64,000 bases of DNA, from positions 2,976,001 through 3,040,000 of the forward strand of contig NZ_CP109178.1 of the NCBI RefSeq assembly GCF_036248255.1, written 5' to 3'. Position 1 is the first letter of the stretch. The number at the start of each line of letters is the position of its first letter. Below the pieces are notes generated by a model. It was not told the DNA's origin and made no database searches. It saw nothing but the letters and a program-made list of their open reading frames with translations. This document shows positions 26,251-35,028 of this stretch, piece by piece. The translations under genes were made by a program, and so were the position numbers. The DNA is from Streptomyces sp. NBC_01717 (GTDB taxonomy: Bacteria; Actinomycetota; Actinomycetes; Streptomycetales; Streptomycetaceae).

Positions 26251-26742
26251 GTGGCCAGTCGCAGCGCAGACTCCAGGACCGGGAACGGATCGTCACCATC
26301 GGTCGATGCCGTGTCCCTCGCAATCATCGAGCAGCTCCAGGAGGACGGGCGTCGTCCGTACGCCGCGATCGGCAAGGCCGTTGGCCTCTCCGAGGCGGCT
26401 GTACGGCAGCGCGTTCAGAAGCTCCTCGACCAGGGCGTGATGCAGATCGTCGCCGTCACGGACCCGCTCACCGTGGGGTTCCGGCGGCAGGCGATGGTCG
26501 GCATCAATGTCGAAGGCGATCTCGATCCCGTCGCGGAGGCGCTGTCGGCCATGGCCGAGTGCGAGTACGTGGTGATGACCGCGGGCTCCTTCGACCTGAT
26601 GGTGGAGATCGTCTGCGAGGACGACGACCACCTGCTGGAAACGATCAACAAACGCATCCGGGCCATCCCCGGCGTGCGCTCCACCGAGAGTTTCGTCTAC
26701 CTGAAGCTCAAGAAGCAGACCTATATGTGGGGAACCCGATAG
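26251..26742 (+). CDS. Lrp/AsnC-family transcriptional regulator, likely polyamine regulator
   Basis: 163 aa from the GTG at 26251 (GTG 26236 is an alternative). The N-terminal winged HTH reads SLAIIEQLQEDGRRPYAAIG and GLSEAAVRQRVQKLLD, followed by the RAM ligand-binding domain (VGINVEGDLDPVAEAL, YVVMTAGSFDLMVEIVC). Lrp-type regulators bind amino acids or related small molecules as dimers to octamers. It lies between the divergent ALDH and the aminotransferase. In S. coelicolor that position is held, from memory, by EpuRI (SCO5656), a regulator of polyamine use, so orthology is likely but not tested. Confidence 0.82.
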   Translation: MASRSADSRTGNGSSPSVDAVSLAIIEQLQEDGRRPYAAIGKAVGLSEAAVRQRVQKLLDQGVMQIVAVTDPLTVGFRRQAMVGINVEGDLDPVAEALSAMAECEYVVMTAGSFDLMVEIVCEDDDHLLETINKRIRAIPGVRSTESFVYLKLKKQTYMWGTR

Positions 26743-26744
26743 CC

Positions 26745-28106
26745 GTGAGCAAGGACCTCAGCCGAACCGCGTACGACCACCTGTGGATGCACTTCACCCG
26801 CATGTCGGACTACGAGAACGCGCCCGTTCCCACCATCGTGCGTGGCGAGGGCACCTACATCTACGACGACCAGGGCAAGCGCTACCTCGACGGCCTGTCC
26901 GGCCTGTTCGTGGTGAACGCCGGTCACGGCCGTCACGAGCTCGCCGAGGCGGCGTACAAGCAGGGCCAGGAGCTGGGCTTCTTCCCGGTGTGGTCCTACG
27001 CTCACCCGAAGGCGGTCGAGCTGGCGGAGCGCCTTGCCGACTACGCGCCGGGTGACCTCAACAAGGTCTTCTTCACCACCGGTGGCGGCGAGGCCGTCGA
27101 GACGGCCTGGAAGCTCGCCAAGCAGTACTTCAAGCTCAAGGGCAAGCCGACCAAGTACAAGGTCATCTCGCGTGCCGTCGCCTACCACGGCACCCCGCAG
27201 GGCGCCCTGTCGATCACCGGTCTGCCGGCCCTGAAGGCCCCGTTCGAGCCGCTGGTTCCCGGCGCGCACAAGGTACCGAACACCAACATCTACCGCGCCC
27301 CGATACACGGCGACGACCCGGAGACCTTCGGCCGCTGGGCCGCCGACCAGATCGAGCAGGAGATCCTGTTCGAGGGCGCGGAAACGGTCGCCGCGGTCTT
27401 CCTGGAGCCCGTGCAGAACGCCGGTGGCTGCTTCCCGCCGCCGCCCGGGTACTTCCAGCGCGTGCGCGAGATCTGCGACAAGTACGACGTGCTGCTCGTC
27501 TCCGACGAGGTCATCTGCGCCTTCGGCCGCCTCGGCACGATGTTCGCCTGCGACAAGTTCGGCTATGTGCCGGACATGATCACCTGCGCCAAGGGCATGA
27601 CGTCGGGCTACTCCCCGATAGGCGCCTGCATCGTCTCGGACCGCATCGCCGAGCCGTTCTACGAGGGCGGCAACACCTTCCTGCACGGCTACACCTTCGG
27701 TGGCCACCCGGTCTCCGCGGCGGTCGGCCTCGCCAACCTCGACATCTTCGAGCGCGAGGGTCTCAACCAGCACGTGCTGGACAACGAGAACGCGTTCTTC
27801 ACGACGCTGCAGAAGCTGCACGACCTGCCGATCGTCGGCGACGTCCGCGGCAACGGCTTCTTCTACGGCATCGAGCTGGTGAAGGACAAGGTCACCAAGG
27901 AGACCTTCACCGACGAGGAGACCGAGCGCGTCCTGTACGGCTTCCTCTCCAAGGCGCTGTACGAGAACGGCCTGTACTGCCGGGCCGACGACCGCGGCGA
28001 CCCGGTCGTCCAGCTCGCCCCGCCGCTGATCTCCGACCAGTCGACGTTCGACGAGATCGAGTCCATCTTGCGGTCGGTGCTGACGGAGGCCTGGACGAAG
28101 CTCTGA
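26745..28106 (+). CDS. Class III PLP aminotransferase, probable putrescine/omega-amine transaminase
   Basis: 453 aa starting with a GTG 2 bp after the regulator stop, so the two are likely co-transcribed. Class III signatures: FFTTGGGEAVETAWKLAKQY, VAYHGTPQGALS, VSDEVICAFGRLG and the PLP lysine in ITCAKGMTSGYSP near residue 283. It resembles omega-amino acid:pyruvate and putrescine:pyruvate aminotransferases. In this neighbourhood it most likely converts putrescine or a glutamylated derivative to the aldehyde that the ALDHs oxidise. A strong hairpin (28222-28277) ends the unit. Confidence 0.85.
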   Translation: MSKDLSRTAYDHLWMHFTRMSDYENAPVPTIVRGEGTYIYDDQGKRYLDGLSGLFVVNAGHGRHELAEAAYKQGQELGFFPVWSYAHPKAVELAERLADYAPGDLNKVFFTTGGGEAVETAWKLAKQYFKLKGKPTKYKVISRAVAYHGTPQGALSITGLPALKAPFEPLVPGAHKVPNTNIYRAPIHGDDPETFGRWAADQIEQEILFEGAETVAAVFLEPVQNAGGCFPPPPGYFQRVREICDKYDVLLVSDEVICAFGRLGTMFACDKFGYVPDMITCAKGMTSGYSPIGACIVSDRIAEPFYEGGNTFLHGYTFGGHPVSAAVGLANLDIFEREGLNQHVLDNENAFFTTLQKLHDLPIVGDVRGNGFFYGIELVKDKVTKETFTDEETERVLYGFLSKALYENGLYCRADDRGDPVVQLAPPLISDQSTFDEIESILRSVLTEAWTKL

Positions 28107-28130
28107 TCCGAACGGTGATCCGGCTCGTGA

Positions 28131-28148
28131 GTCGATCGGCCGATCGAC
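28131..28148. repeat. 18-bp perfect palindrome
   Basis: GTCGATCGGCCGATCGAC at 28131-28148, 22 bp past the aminotransferase stop, followed by related GATCGACCACGG and GATTGACCACGG direct repeats. It may be part of the 3' untranslated region or a protein-binding site. Confidence 0.4.
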
Positions 28149-28221
28149 CACGGATCGACTGACCGATTGACCACGGTCGGATCATCGCTCATCCCTGCTT
28201 CCAGCAGTCATTTCATACGGT

Positions 28222-28277
28222 CCACGCGGCCCGGATGCGCCCATTCGAGTGGGATGGAGCGCACCCGGGCCGCGTGG
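28222..28277 (+). terminator. Long hairpin terminator after the aminotransferase
   Basis: CCACGCGGCCCGG (28222-28234) pairs perfectly with CCGGGCCGCGTGG (28265-28277). Inner TGCGC/GCGCA and CCCA/TGGG pairs extend the stem across the 30-base centre. Confidence 0.7.
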
Positions 28278-28386
28278 TGCCGTGATGCCGTGGTTCGAAT
28301 CCTTACGGTGCCCAGTGACCGATCGGCCCCCTCTTCGTTCCCCCGTACAGGGGACGGGAACTCTGATCTGAACCGAGGTGTACGCC

Positions 28387-29124
28387 ATGGTGGCTCCGCC
28401 GGACAACGATGTGATCTGGGCGCGTTCCCTGCACCACTCCCACAACGGCTCACCCGCGCTCGGCGGGGTCTCCCTGGGGGTCCGCGACGGTGAGATCCTC
28501 GCCGTGACCGGCCCACGCGGCAGCGGCAAGACGACTCTGCTGCACTGCCTCTCCGGTCAACTGGTGCCCCAGCAGGGCGAGGTGTGGTTCAACAGCGTCC
28601 CGGTCCACACCATGGGTCCGCGGCTGCGCGAGCGGCTGCGCCGGGACCGGTTCGGCTGGATCGCGCCCGAGCCCCAGCTCGTACCGGAGCTGAACACCTG
28701 GGAGAACGCGGCGCTTCCCCTGCTGCTGCGCGGCGCCTCGCACCGGGCCGCGAAGAAGGTCGCCATGGAGTGGCTGGAGCGGCTCGACATCGGCACGTGC
28801 GCCAAGAAACGACCGCACACGCTGCTCCAGGGGCAGCGCCAGCGGATCGCCGTGGCCCGCGCGCTGGTCGGCACGCCCACGGTGATCTTCGCCGACGAGC
28901 CGACCGCGACACTGCACCGCGCCGACCGCTCCCATGTGCTGCGAACCCTCACGAGCGCGGCCCGCTCGCACGGCATCACGGTCGTGCTCGCCACCCATGA
29001 CGCGGAGGTCGCCTCGCTCGCCGACCGCACGGTCCCGCTGCTGGACGGCCGCCGCGTCACCACCGTCGCCCTGCCCTCCGTGTCCGATACGGAAGGCCAC
29101 GCGGCGTGCTCGCTCTCCGTCTAG
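28387..29124 (+). CDS. ABC transporter ATP-binding protein, MacB/LolD-like
   Basis: 245 aa from the ATG at 28387, with GAGG 9 bp upstream. Walker A is GPRGSGKTTL, Walker B is VIFADEPTATL, and the switch region is ATHDAEVASLAD. The signature motif is degenerate (LLQGQRQRIAVARAL instead of LSGGQ). It pairs with the overlapping permease-like gene next. Such exporters move lipids, peptides or drugs; substrate unknown. Confidence 0.85.
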   Translation: MVAPPDNDVIWARSLHHSHNGSPALGGVSLGVRDGEILAVTGPRGSGKTTLLHCLSGQLVPQQGEVWFNSVPVHTMGPRLRERLRRDRFGWIAPEPQLVPELNTWENAALPLLLRGASHRAAKKVAMEWLERLDIGTCAKKRPHTLLQGQRQRIAVARALVGTPTVIFADEPTATLHRADRSHVLRTLTSAARSHGITVVLATHDAEVASLADRTVPLLDGRRVTTVALPSVSDTEGHAACSLSV

Positions 29125-30290
29125 CCCGCGGCACCCATCCGCTGGTCCAGGTGCGGCGGCTGCTGGTCGCGGCCGCCTCCGCCGGAGTCGGCTTCCTGCT
29201 GCTGTGCACCCTGGGGTACGCGTCCACGCATCCGGCATACTCGACCACCGCGGCGCTGCGGCTGCTGTGGTGCTTCGTACCACTGGCCGCCACCGTGCAG
29301 TTCGCGGTCGCGGTCGCCCGCACGGATCCCAGTACGCGCCCGCGGCCAGGACTGTCCGCCGTCGGTCTCGGACCGTTCCGGCTCAGCGTGCTGGCCGCGG
29401 TCTCCACCGCCGTGTCCTGCACCCTCGGGTCGATGGTGGCGCTGCTCCTCTTCCTGCATCTGCGCGGCGATCTGACCGGGCTGCCCTTCGACGGCGCGGC
29501 GGCCGGACTGCTGGGCGCAGGCGCCCCGTTGCCGGTGGCCGCGGCCCTCATGCTGCTGGCGCTGGCACCGGTGACCGCGGCGACGGCAAGCGCGATGGCG
29601 CTGCGCACCCGGCCGGTGCAGGCAGCCATGCCGGACGACGACGAGCAGGAGATCGCGCCGGACGAGCAGATGCCGGCTCCGGCACCGGCGCCGACCGGAC
29701 TGCCGTGGGGTGTGGCGCTGACAGCAGTCGGTCTCGCGATCGAGGCGTACTCGAGCCGTGATGGCGCGGGCAGCGCGTTCCCCCTGCCGGGAAAGCTCGA
29801 CACCACCCCGGCATGGGTGCTGGCGGGATGGTCACTGACCGCGCTCGGTCTGGCCATGGCAGGCCCCGGACTGACGCACTTCGCCGGACGGCTGCTGCAG
29901 GCGATGCGCCCCGGAGCCGTACGCCTGCTGGCCGGAAGAATGCTGATGGACGAGGCGCACCGGATCGGCCGCCCGCTGGGCGCGGTCTGCGCGGTGCTCT
30001 CCGCGGTGATCGCGGCTTTCGCGCTGTACGGGACGGGGCCGCGTCCCTTCGGCCCGCTCACCGCACTTGGCGCCGTACTGGTACTGGGATGTACGACGGC
30101 AACGCTGCTGACCTCCGCCCTGGAGGCGAAGCAGGCCCGCGCCCATATGGTTCGGATGCTGCTGCGGCTCGGTGCGCCGGCCTCGGCACTGCGGGCCGCG
30201 ACGGCCCTGCGCGTCGCCATCCTGCTGGTGGTTTTCGCCCCGATCACGTGGGCGATCGCGGAACTGGCCGCGCTGCCGCTGACCGGCTGA
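29106..30290 (+). CDS. Polytopic membrane protein, probable ABC permease partner
   Basis: 394 aa beginning with a GTG that overlaps the ATPase gene by 19 bp. About eight TM helices are visible, in two groups separated by a long acidic/Pro-rich loop (residues 180-200, DDDEQEIAPDEQMPAPAPAP). The arrangement suggests a degenerate FtsX-like permease. The overlap with the ATPase gene supports a dedicated exporter pair. No periplasmic MacB-type domain is obvious. Confidence 0.72.
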   Translation: MLALRLARGTHPLVQVRRLLVAAASAGVGFLLLCTLGYASTHPAYSTTAALRLLWCFVPLAATVQFAVAVARTDPSTRPRPGLSAVGLGPFRLSVLAAVSTAVSCTLGSMVALLLFLHLRGDLTGLPFDGAAAGLLGAGAPLPVAAALMLLALAPVTAATASAMALRTRPVQAAMPDDDEQEIAPDEQMPAPAPAPTGLPWGVALTAVGLAIEAYSSRDGAGSAFPLPGKLDTTPAWVLAGWSLTALGLAMAGPGLTHFAGRLLQAMRPGAVRLLAGRMLMDEAHRIGRPLGAVCAVLSAVIAAFALYGTGPRPFGPLTALGAVLVLGCTTATLLTSALEAKQARAHMVRMLLRLGAPASALRAATALRVAILLVVFAPITWAIAELAALPLTG

Positions 30291-30410
30291 GGGGCCGTCG
30301 GCCGGCCGTGGAGACGCGGTCGACGGTCAGCCGAGGTGCCGGTAGGCAACCACTGACTGCCACGATCCCGGTCCGCCCCGCGCCAGGCCCTGCGGCCCCA
30401 CGCGTGCGAG

Positions 30411-30450
30411 CCCCGCCCCGCCCCGCCCCGCCCCGCCCCGCCCCGCCCCG
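30411..30450. repeat. Pentanucleotide tandem repeat (CCCCG)8
   Basis: Eight perfect copies of CCCCG span 30411-30450, flanked by GCGAG and GGGG, 58 bp upstream of the LOG-family gene start. Such arrays can slip in length and form G-quadruplex or i-motif structures. Confidence 0.85.
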
Positions 30451-30507
30451 GGGACATGTGACCGTACGAAGGAGCTGTACGCCCCGGCCGGTACGTAGCA
30501 TGACAGC

Positions 30508-31626
30508 GTGGACAACCCGGATGACAGCATTCCTGCACCCGGCATCGAGATCGAGTCGGTCGCCGAGTTCGACGCCGCGGCCGCTGCGGGAACACTGGCC
30601 GGACACCGCATCCAGTCCGTCGATCTGACGGACCGTAGCGCCGCGCTGCTCGCCGCCGACACGTCCGGCGCCGTCTTCCTCGGCTGCCGGATGACGCGTG
30701 AAGCGGCCGCGAAGGTGCGCGCCGAGGGAGCGTTCGTCTTCCCGCCCGTGCCGGGGCTGCCCTTCGACCCGTACCGCGGCCTGCTCTACTCCCCCGACGC
30801 GCTCTACGCAGGACTCGCGGACGGAGGCTACGAGGCGACGCCCGACGCCCGCGCGTACCGCTGGTTCCAGCAGACCCGGGCGAACGGCGACACCTTCGCC
30901 TCGATGCTGCGCGCGCTCCACGACGACGCGGTCTCCGACGCGCTGGACGAACTCCTCACCGGGGCCCGGGTGGTCGGGGTGATGGGCGGTCACGCAACGC
31001 CCCGCGGCAGCGCCGCGTACGCGGCCGCGGCCCGGCTGGGCAGAACGCTGGCGCGCAGCGGACTGACGGTGGCCACCGGCGGTGGTCCCGGGGCGATGGA
31101 GGCGGCGAACCTCGGCGCCTACGCGGCTCCGCATCCCGATCCGATGCTGGACAAGGCCTGCGAACTCCTGGCGCACGTGCCCTCGTTCACCCCGTCGGTC
31201 ACCGAATGGGCGCTGGCCGCCTTCACCGTGCGGCAGCGGTGGCCGGCCGGCGGCGGCTCGGTCTCGATCCCCACCTGGTTCTACGGTCACGAGCCGCCGA
31301 ACCCCTTCGCGGACCACATCGCCAAGTACTTCGCCAACGCGCTGCGCGAGGACGGGCTGCTCGCCCGCTCCACCGCGGGCGTGATCTTCCTGCCGGGCGC
31401 CGCCGGAACCGTGCAGGAGATCTTCGACAACACGACGCCGAACTACTACGGCTCACGCGGCGCACCGACGCCGATGGTGCTGGTCGGCAGCGCCCACTGG
31501 ACGGACGAACTGCCCACCTGGCCGCTGCTCCGGGCGCTCGCCGCGGGCCGGCCGATGGAGTCCCGTATCGCACTCGTCGACACGGTGGACGAGGCCCCCG
31601 AGGCACTCGCCCGGCTGACCGGCTGA
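30508..31626 (+). CDS. LOG/Rossmann-fold nucleotide-binding protein
   Basis: 372 aa starting at a GTG. Residues 150-370 carry the lysine decarboxylase-like (LOG) fold: GVMGGHATPRGSAAY, GGGPGAMEAANLGAY (the usual GGGxxGxM turn) and the PGGxGTxxE-like motif as PGAAGTVQEIF. Classical LOG proteins release cytokinin bases from nucleoside monophosphates by phosphoribohydrolase action. Here the N-terminal 120 residues are an extra region I do not recognise, and the second motif is altered (PGAAGT). The activity may therefore differ. Confidence 0.78.
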   Translation: MDNPDDSIPAPGIEIESVAEFDAAAAAGTLAGHRIQSVDLTDRSAALLAADTSGAVFLGCRMTREAAAKVRAEGAFVFPPVPGLPFDPYRGLLYSPDALYAGLADGGYEATPDARAYRWFQQTRANGDTFASMLRALHDDAVSDALDELLTGARVVGVMGGHATPRGSAAYAAAARLGRTLARSGLTVATGGGPGAMEAANLGAYAAPHPDPMLDKACELLAHVPSFTPSVTEWALAAFTVRQRWPAGGGSVSIPTWFYGHEPPNPFADHIAKYFANALREDGLLARSTAGVIFLPGAAGTVQEIFDNTTPNYYGSRGAPTPMVLVGSAHWTDELPTWPLLRALAAGRPMESRIALVDTVDEAPEALARLTG

Positions 31627-31651
31627 GGGGCGCGCCGGGAGCCTGCCCGGT

Positions 31652-32104
31652 TCAGACCGCCGCGAGCCGGTTGACCAGCGCGTCGAAGAAGGCCTCCCAG
31701 CCGTCCTCGGCCGCCGCGTACTGCTCGGGCGTGAGATTGCCGCCGCGCTGCTGGAAGACCATCTCGGTGGTCTTGCGGCCGCGCTCGGCGAAGGTGACGG
31801 TGACGATCTCGCCCTCGATGTCGGCGGGCGCGCCGGCGTCCTTCAGCGTGAAGACCAGCCGCTCCGGCGCGACCACCTCGCGGTAGACCCCGTGGAACGG
31901 CATCTCGGTGCCCGGCACCACGATGACCAGGCTCCACGTGCCCCCCGGCCTGACGTCCATCGACACCCGGTCGAGCGGCACATCGGCATCGCCGCCGTAC
32001 CAGGCGGCGAAGTGCTCGGGGGTCGTCCAGGCCGCGAAGACCTGTTCCCGTGGGGCGTCGAAGACGCGGGTGATGTCGATGCCCTCGCGTGCCGTTCCAG
32101 TCAT
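31652..32104 (-). CDS. SRPBCC (AHSA1-type) domain protein
   Basis: 150 aa from the ATG at 32104, preceded by AGGGACA. The START/Bet v1-like fold is indicated by DITRVFDAPREQVFAAWTTP, FAAWYGGDADVPLD, SMDVRPGGTWSLV and the C-terminal long helix GGNLTPEQYAAAEDGWEAFF. AHSA1-like bacterial proteins bind hydrophobic ligands; function here is unknown. It converges with the LOG gene (25 bp apart). Confidence 0.83.
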   Translation of the reverse strand: MTGTAREGIDITRVFDAPREQVFAAWTTPEHFAAWYGGDADVPLDRVSMDVRPGGTWSLVIVVPGTEMPFHGVYREVVAPERLVFTLKDAGAPADIEGEIVTVTFAERGRKTTEMVFQQRGGNLTPEQYAAAEDGWEAFFDALVNRLAAV

Positions 32105-32250
32105 TGTCCCTGCCCTTTTTTCGGAGTCGTTCCGGATCTTCCCCGGTCGCATGAGGTGTTCCCCGAAACGGCCGAAACTGCTCTTCCGGGACACCCGGTA
32201 GTGGTCCTCACCGCGTGGCGTCGCGAGCGGCACCGACCCGCCGCCCACGA

Positions 32251-33276
32251 TCAGCCGGCGGCGGGCAGCACCACCGTCTCCGACGCGTCGAACGTCACGC
32301 CGACCTTCGCACCCTCCTGGGGGGTGTTCCGCAGCGGACACTCCGCCTCCAGGAGCGGACCGCTGTCGGGGTGCAGTGTCACGGCGACATGATTGCCCCG
32401 GAAGGTGCGGGCGCCGACCGTACAGGGCAGGCCCTCCGCCGGATCACCGATCCGTACACCCGCCGGACGCACCAGCAGAGCGCATGGGCCCTGCGGCGCC
32501 CCCTCCGGCACCGGCACCCTGCCCCACATCGTCGCCGCGGCCGCGCCGGTCACCGTCGCATCCACCACATTGTCGAAACCCAGGAACCGCGCGACGAACG
32601 CGGAGGCGGGGCGTTGCCAGACCTCCAGCGGAGTGCCCACCTGGGCGATGCGCCCGTCGCGCATCACGACGACCCGGTCCGCGAGGGCGAACGCCTCGCC
32701 CTGGTCATGGGTGACGGCGAGCACCGTCGTACCCAACCGGGCGAACAGCGTGCGCAGTTCGACGACGAGGCGTTCGCGCAGGCTGCGGTCGAGCTGGCCG
32801 AGCGGTTCGTCGAGCATCAGCAGTTTCGGTCGCGGGGCGAGCGCCCGCGCGAGAGCGACGCGCTGCTGCTCGCCGCCGGACAGCGCGGCGACAGCCCGTC
32901 GTCGGCTACCGGGCAGGCCCACCAGTTCGAGGAGTTCGGCGACCCTGCGGTCCTGGTCACCACGGGTCACTCCGTGCATCCGCAGCCCGAAGGCGACGTT
33001 GGCGCCGACGTCCCGGTGCGGGAAGAGCTGATGATCCTGGAACATCAGCCCCAGACCACGCCGGTGCACCGGTACGTCGTTCTGGTCGACGCCGTCGAGG
33101 AGCACCCGGCCGCCGTCCGGCGGGTGCAGTCCGGCGACCACCCGCAGCAGTGTCGACTTGCCGCTGCCGCTCGGCCCCAGCACGCAGACGATCTCGTGGT
33201 CCGCGACCTCCAGATCCACCGCGTCGAGCGCCGCCCGCTTCCCGAAGAGGACGGTGGCGCCTTCCAGTGTCAGCAT
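32251..33276 (-). CDS. thiQ: Thiamine-type ABC importer ATP-binding protein
   Basis: 341 aa. Walker A is GPSGSGKSTLL, the signature LSGGEQQRVALARAL, Walker B LLMLDEPLGQLD, and the switch His is in AVTHDQGEAFAL. A C-terminal TOBE-like domain makes it longer than E. coli ThiQ and more like FutC/PotA-type ATPases. It is the third gene of a thiB-thiP-thiQ order, and the TPP riboswitch upstream of thiB identifies the substrate as thiamine or a thiamine phosphate. Confidence 0.82.
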   Translation of the reverse strand: MLTLEGATVLFGKRAALDAVDLEVADHEIVCVLGPSGSGKSTLLRVVAGLHPPDGGRVLLDGVDQNDVPVHRRGLGLMFQDHQLFPHRDVGANVAFGLRMHGVTRGDQDRRVAELLELVGLPGSRRRAVAALSGGEQQRVALARALAPRPKLLMLDEPLGQLDRSLRERLVVELRTLFARLGTTVLAVTHDQGEAFALADRVVVMRDGRIAQVGTPLEVWQRPASAFVARFLGFDNVVDATVTGAAAATMWGRVPVPEGAPQGPCALLVRPAGVRIGDPAEGLPCTVGARTFRGNHVAVTLHPDSGPLLEAECPLRNTPQEGAKVGVTFDASETVVLPAAG

Positions 33277-33298
33277 GTCCAGAACACCCCGAGCATCT

Positions 33299-34966
33299 TC
33301 AGAACTCCCCGGACCGGTCCGGGCGGATACGTTCGAGCAGCAGCAGCGACACCGCGCACACCAGCATCAAAATGGTGCTGAGGGCCATCGCCTGGCCGTA
33401 GTTGAGCTCCCCGGACCGCCCGAGCAGCCGGGCCACGGCGACCGGCAGCGTCGGGTTGTCGGGCCGCGCGATGAACACCGTCGCTCCGAACTCGCCGAGC
33501 GACACGGCGAACGCGAAGCCCGCCGCGACCAGCAGCGCCCGCCTCACCAGCGGCAGGTCGACCTCGCGCCAGGCCCGCAGCGGTGACGCGCCGAGCACCG
33601 CCGCCGCCTCGCGCAGTCGTCCGTCCACCGCCCGCAGGACAGGCAGCATCGTGCGTACGACGAACGGCACACCGACCAACGCCTGGGCCAGCGGCACCAG
33701 GATCCAGGTGGTCCGCAGATCCAGCGGGGGCTTGTCCAGCGTGATCAGGAAGCCGAAGCCGACGGTGACCGCGGAGACCCCGAGCGGCAGCATCAGCAGC
33801 GCGTCGAAGCCGCTGACGAGCCGCCCGGCACGCCTCGTCAGCGCCGCCGCCGCGAGCCCGCCGACGACCAGCGCGATCACGGTCGCGACCAGGGCGTACT
33901 GCAGTGAGTTCCAGATCGCTTCGAGCGGCGCGACCAGGAAAGTGCCGCCGCTCGCGTCCGCGGACCGCAGGGCGCGGTAGTAGTCGAAGCCATGACCGCC
34001 GGGCACGTCCAGCGAGCGCTCCACCAGCACACCGAGCGGCAGCAGGATCAGCACCAGAACGGTCAGCAGGACCCCGCCGAGCAGCGCCCGCTGCCCCGCG
34101 CCACGCGGCCTGCGGGCGGTCTGCGCCGGGTCGACCAGCTTCAGCGCCGTCTCCCTGCGCCGCACGGTCCAGGCGTGTACGGCCAGGACCGCGCCGACGG
34201 CGGCGAACTGCACCATCGTCAGCACGGCGGCCGTGGGGAGGTCGAGCAGCTGGGCGGTCTGCCGGTAGATCTCCACCTCCAGCGTGGAGTACGCCGGACC
34301 GCCGAGGATCTGCACGACCCCGAAGGAGGTGAACGTGAAGAGGAAGACCATCAGCGCCGCGGCGGCCACCGCGGGCGCGAGGGCCGGCAGCGTCACCCGC
34401 CGCCACGCCGCGAACCGCCCGGCACCCAGCACCCGGGCGGCCTCCTCCTGCCGTGGGTCGAGCTGCGACCACAGCCCGCCGACGGTCCGTACGACCACCG
34501 CGTAGTTGAAGAAGACATGGGCGAGCAGGATCGCCCACACGGTGGTGTCGAGCCGTACGCCTGCCAGCTCGTCGAGGAAGCCGCCACGCCCCAGCAGCGC
34601 CAGGAAGGCCGTCCCGACGACGACGGTCGGCAGGACGAACGGCACGGTGACGACCGCCCGCAGCAGCTGTTTGCCGGGAAAGTCGAAGCGGGCGAAGACA
34701 TAGGCGCCGGGCAGCGCGATCAGCAGGGTCAGCGCGGTCGAGGCGAGCGCCTGCCAGGTGGTGAACCAGAGGACGTCGAGGATGTCCGGCCGGCGCAGCA
34801 CCTCGCCGATCCGGCCGAACTGCCAGACGCCGTCGGCCTTCAGCCCGCGGCCGACGATCGCGACGACGGGGTAGGCGAAGAACACGGCGAAGAACGCGAC
34901 GGGCACGGCCATCAGTCCGAGCCGCACCGCGCCCCCGCGCCACGCCCTCGGGCGCGCGGCGCTCAC
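33299..34966 (-). CDS. thiP: Thiamine-type ABC importer permease, fused double membrane domain
   Basis: 555 aa with two homologous permease halves of about six TM helices each, as in ThiP/AfuB. Two EAA loops are present: QEEAARVLGAGRFAAWRRVTLP and LREAAAVLGASPLRAWREVDLP-like segments. The GTG at 34966 is chosen because it follows GGGG and starts just before the first helix. An in-frame GTG at 35065 would overlap thiB by 37 bp and add a Pro-rich tail. It lies between thiB and the ATPase gene, and all three point the same way. Confidence 0.82.
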   Translation of the reverse strand: MSAARPRAWRGGAVRLGLMAVPVAFFAVFFAYPVVAIVGRGLKADGVWQFGRIGEVLRRPDILDVLWFTTWQALASTALTLLIALPGAYVFARFDFPGKQLLRAVVTVPFVLPTVVVGTAFLALLGRGGFLDELAGVRLDTTVWAILLAHVFFNYAVVVRTVGGLWSQLDPRQEEAARVLGAGRFAAWRRVTLPALAPAVAAAALMVFLFTFTSFGVVQILGGPAYSTLEVEIYRQTAQLLDLPTAAVLTMVQFAAVGAVLAVHAWTVRRRETALKLVDPAQTARRPRGAGQRALLGGVLLTVLVLILLPLGVLVERSLDVPGGHGFDYYRALRSADASGGTFLVAPLEAIWNSLQYALVATVIALVVGGLAAAALTRRAGRLVSGFDALLMLPLGVSAVTVGFGFLITLDKPPLDLRTTWILVPLAQALVGVPFVVRTMLPVLRAVDGRLREAAAVLGASPLRAWREVDLPLVRRALLVAAGFAFAVSLGEFGATVFIARPDNPTLPVAVARLLGRSGELNYGQAMALSTILMLVCAVSLLLLERIRPDRSGEF

Positions 34967-35028
34967 GCGCCCCGGCCGGGCGCGCGGACCTTCCTCGCGC
35001 TTGCCCGGGCCGGGTGCGGGCGTCTTCG

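Noticed and set aside
28107..28386. Possible tRNA or small RNA gene in the 280-bp gap
   Set aside because: The structure is explained by a terminator and palindrome; no cloverleaf or CCA-end pattern was found.
30411..30450. CRISPR-like repeat array
   Set aside because: It is a simple pentanucleotide run without spacers; no Cas genes nearby.
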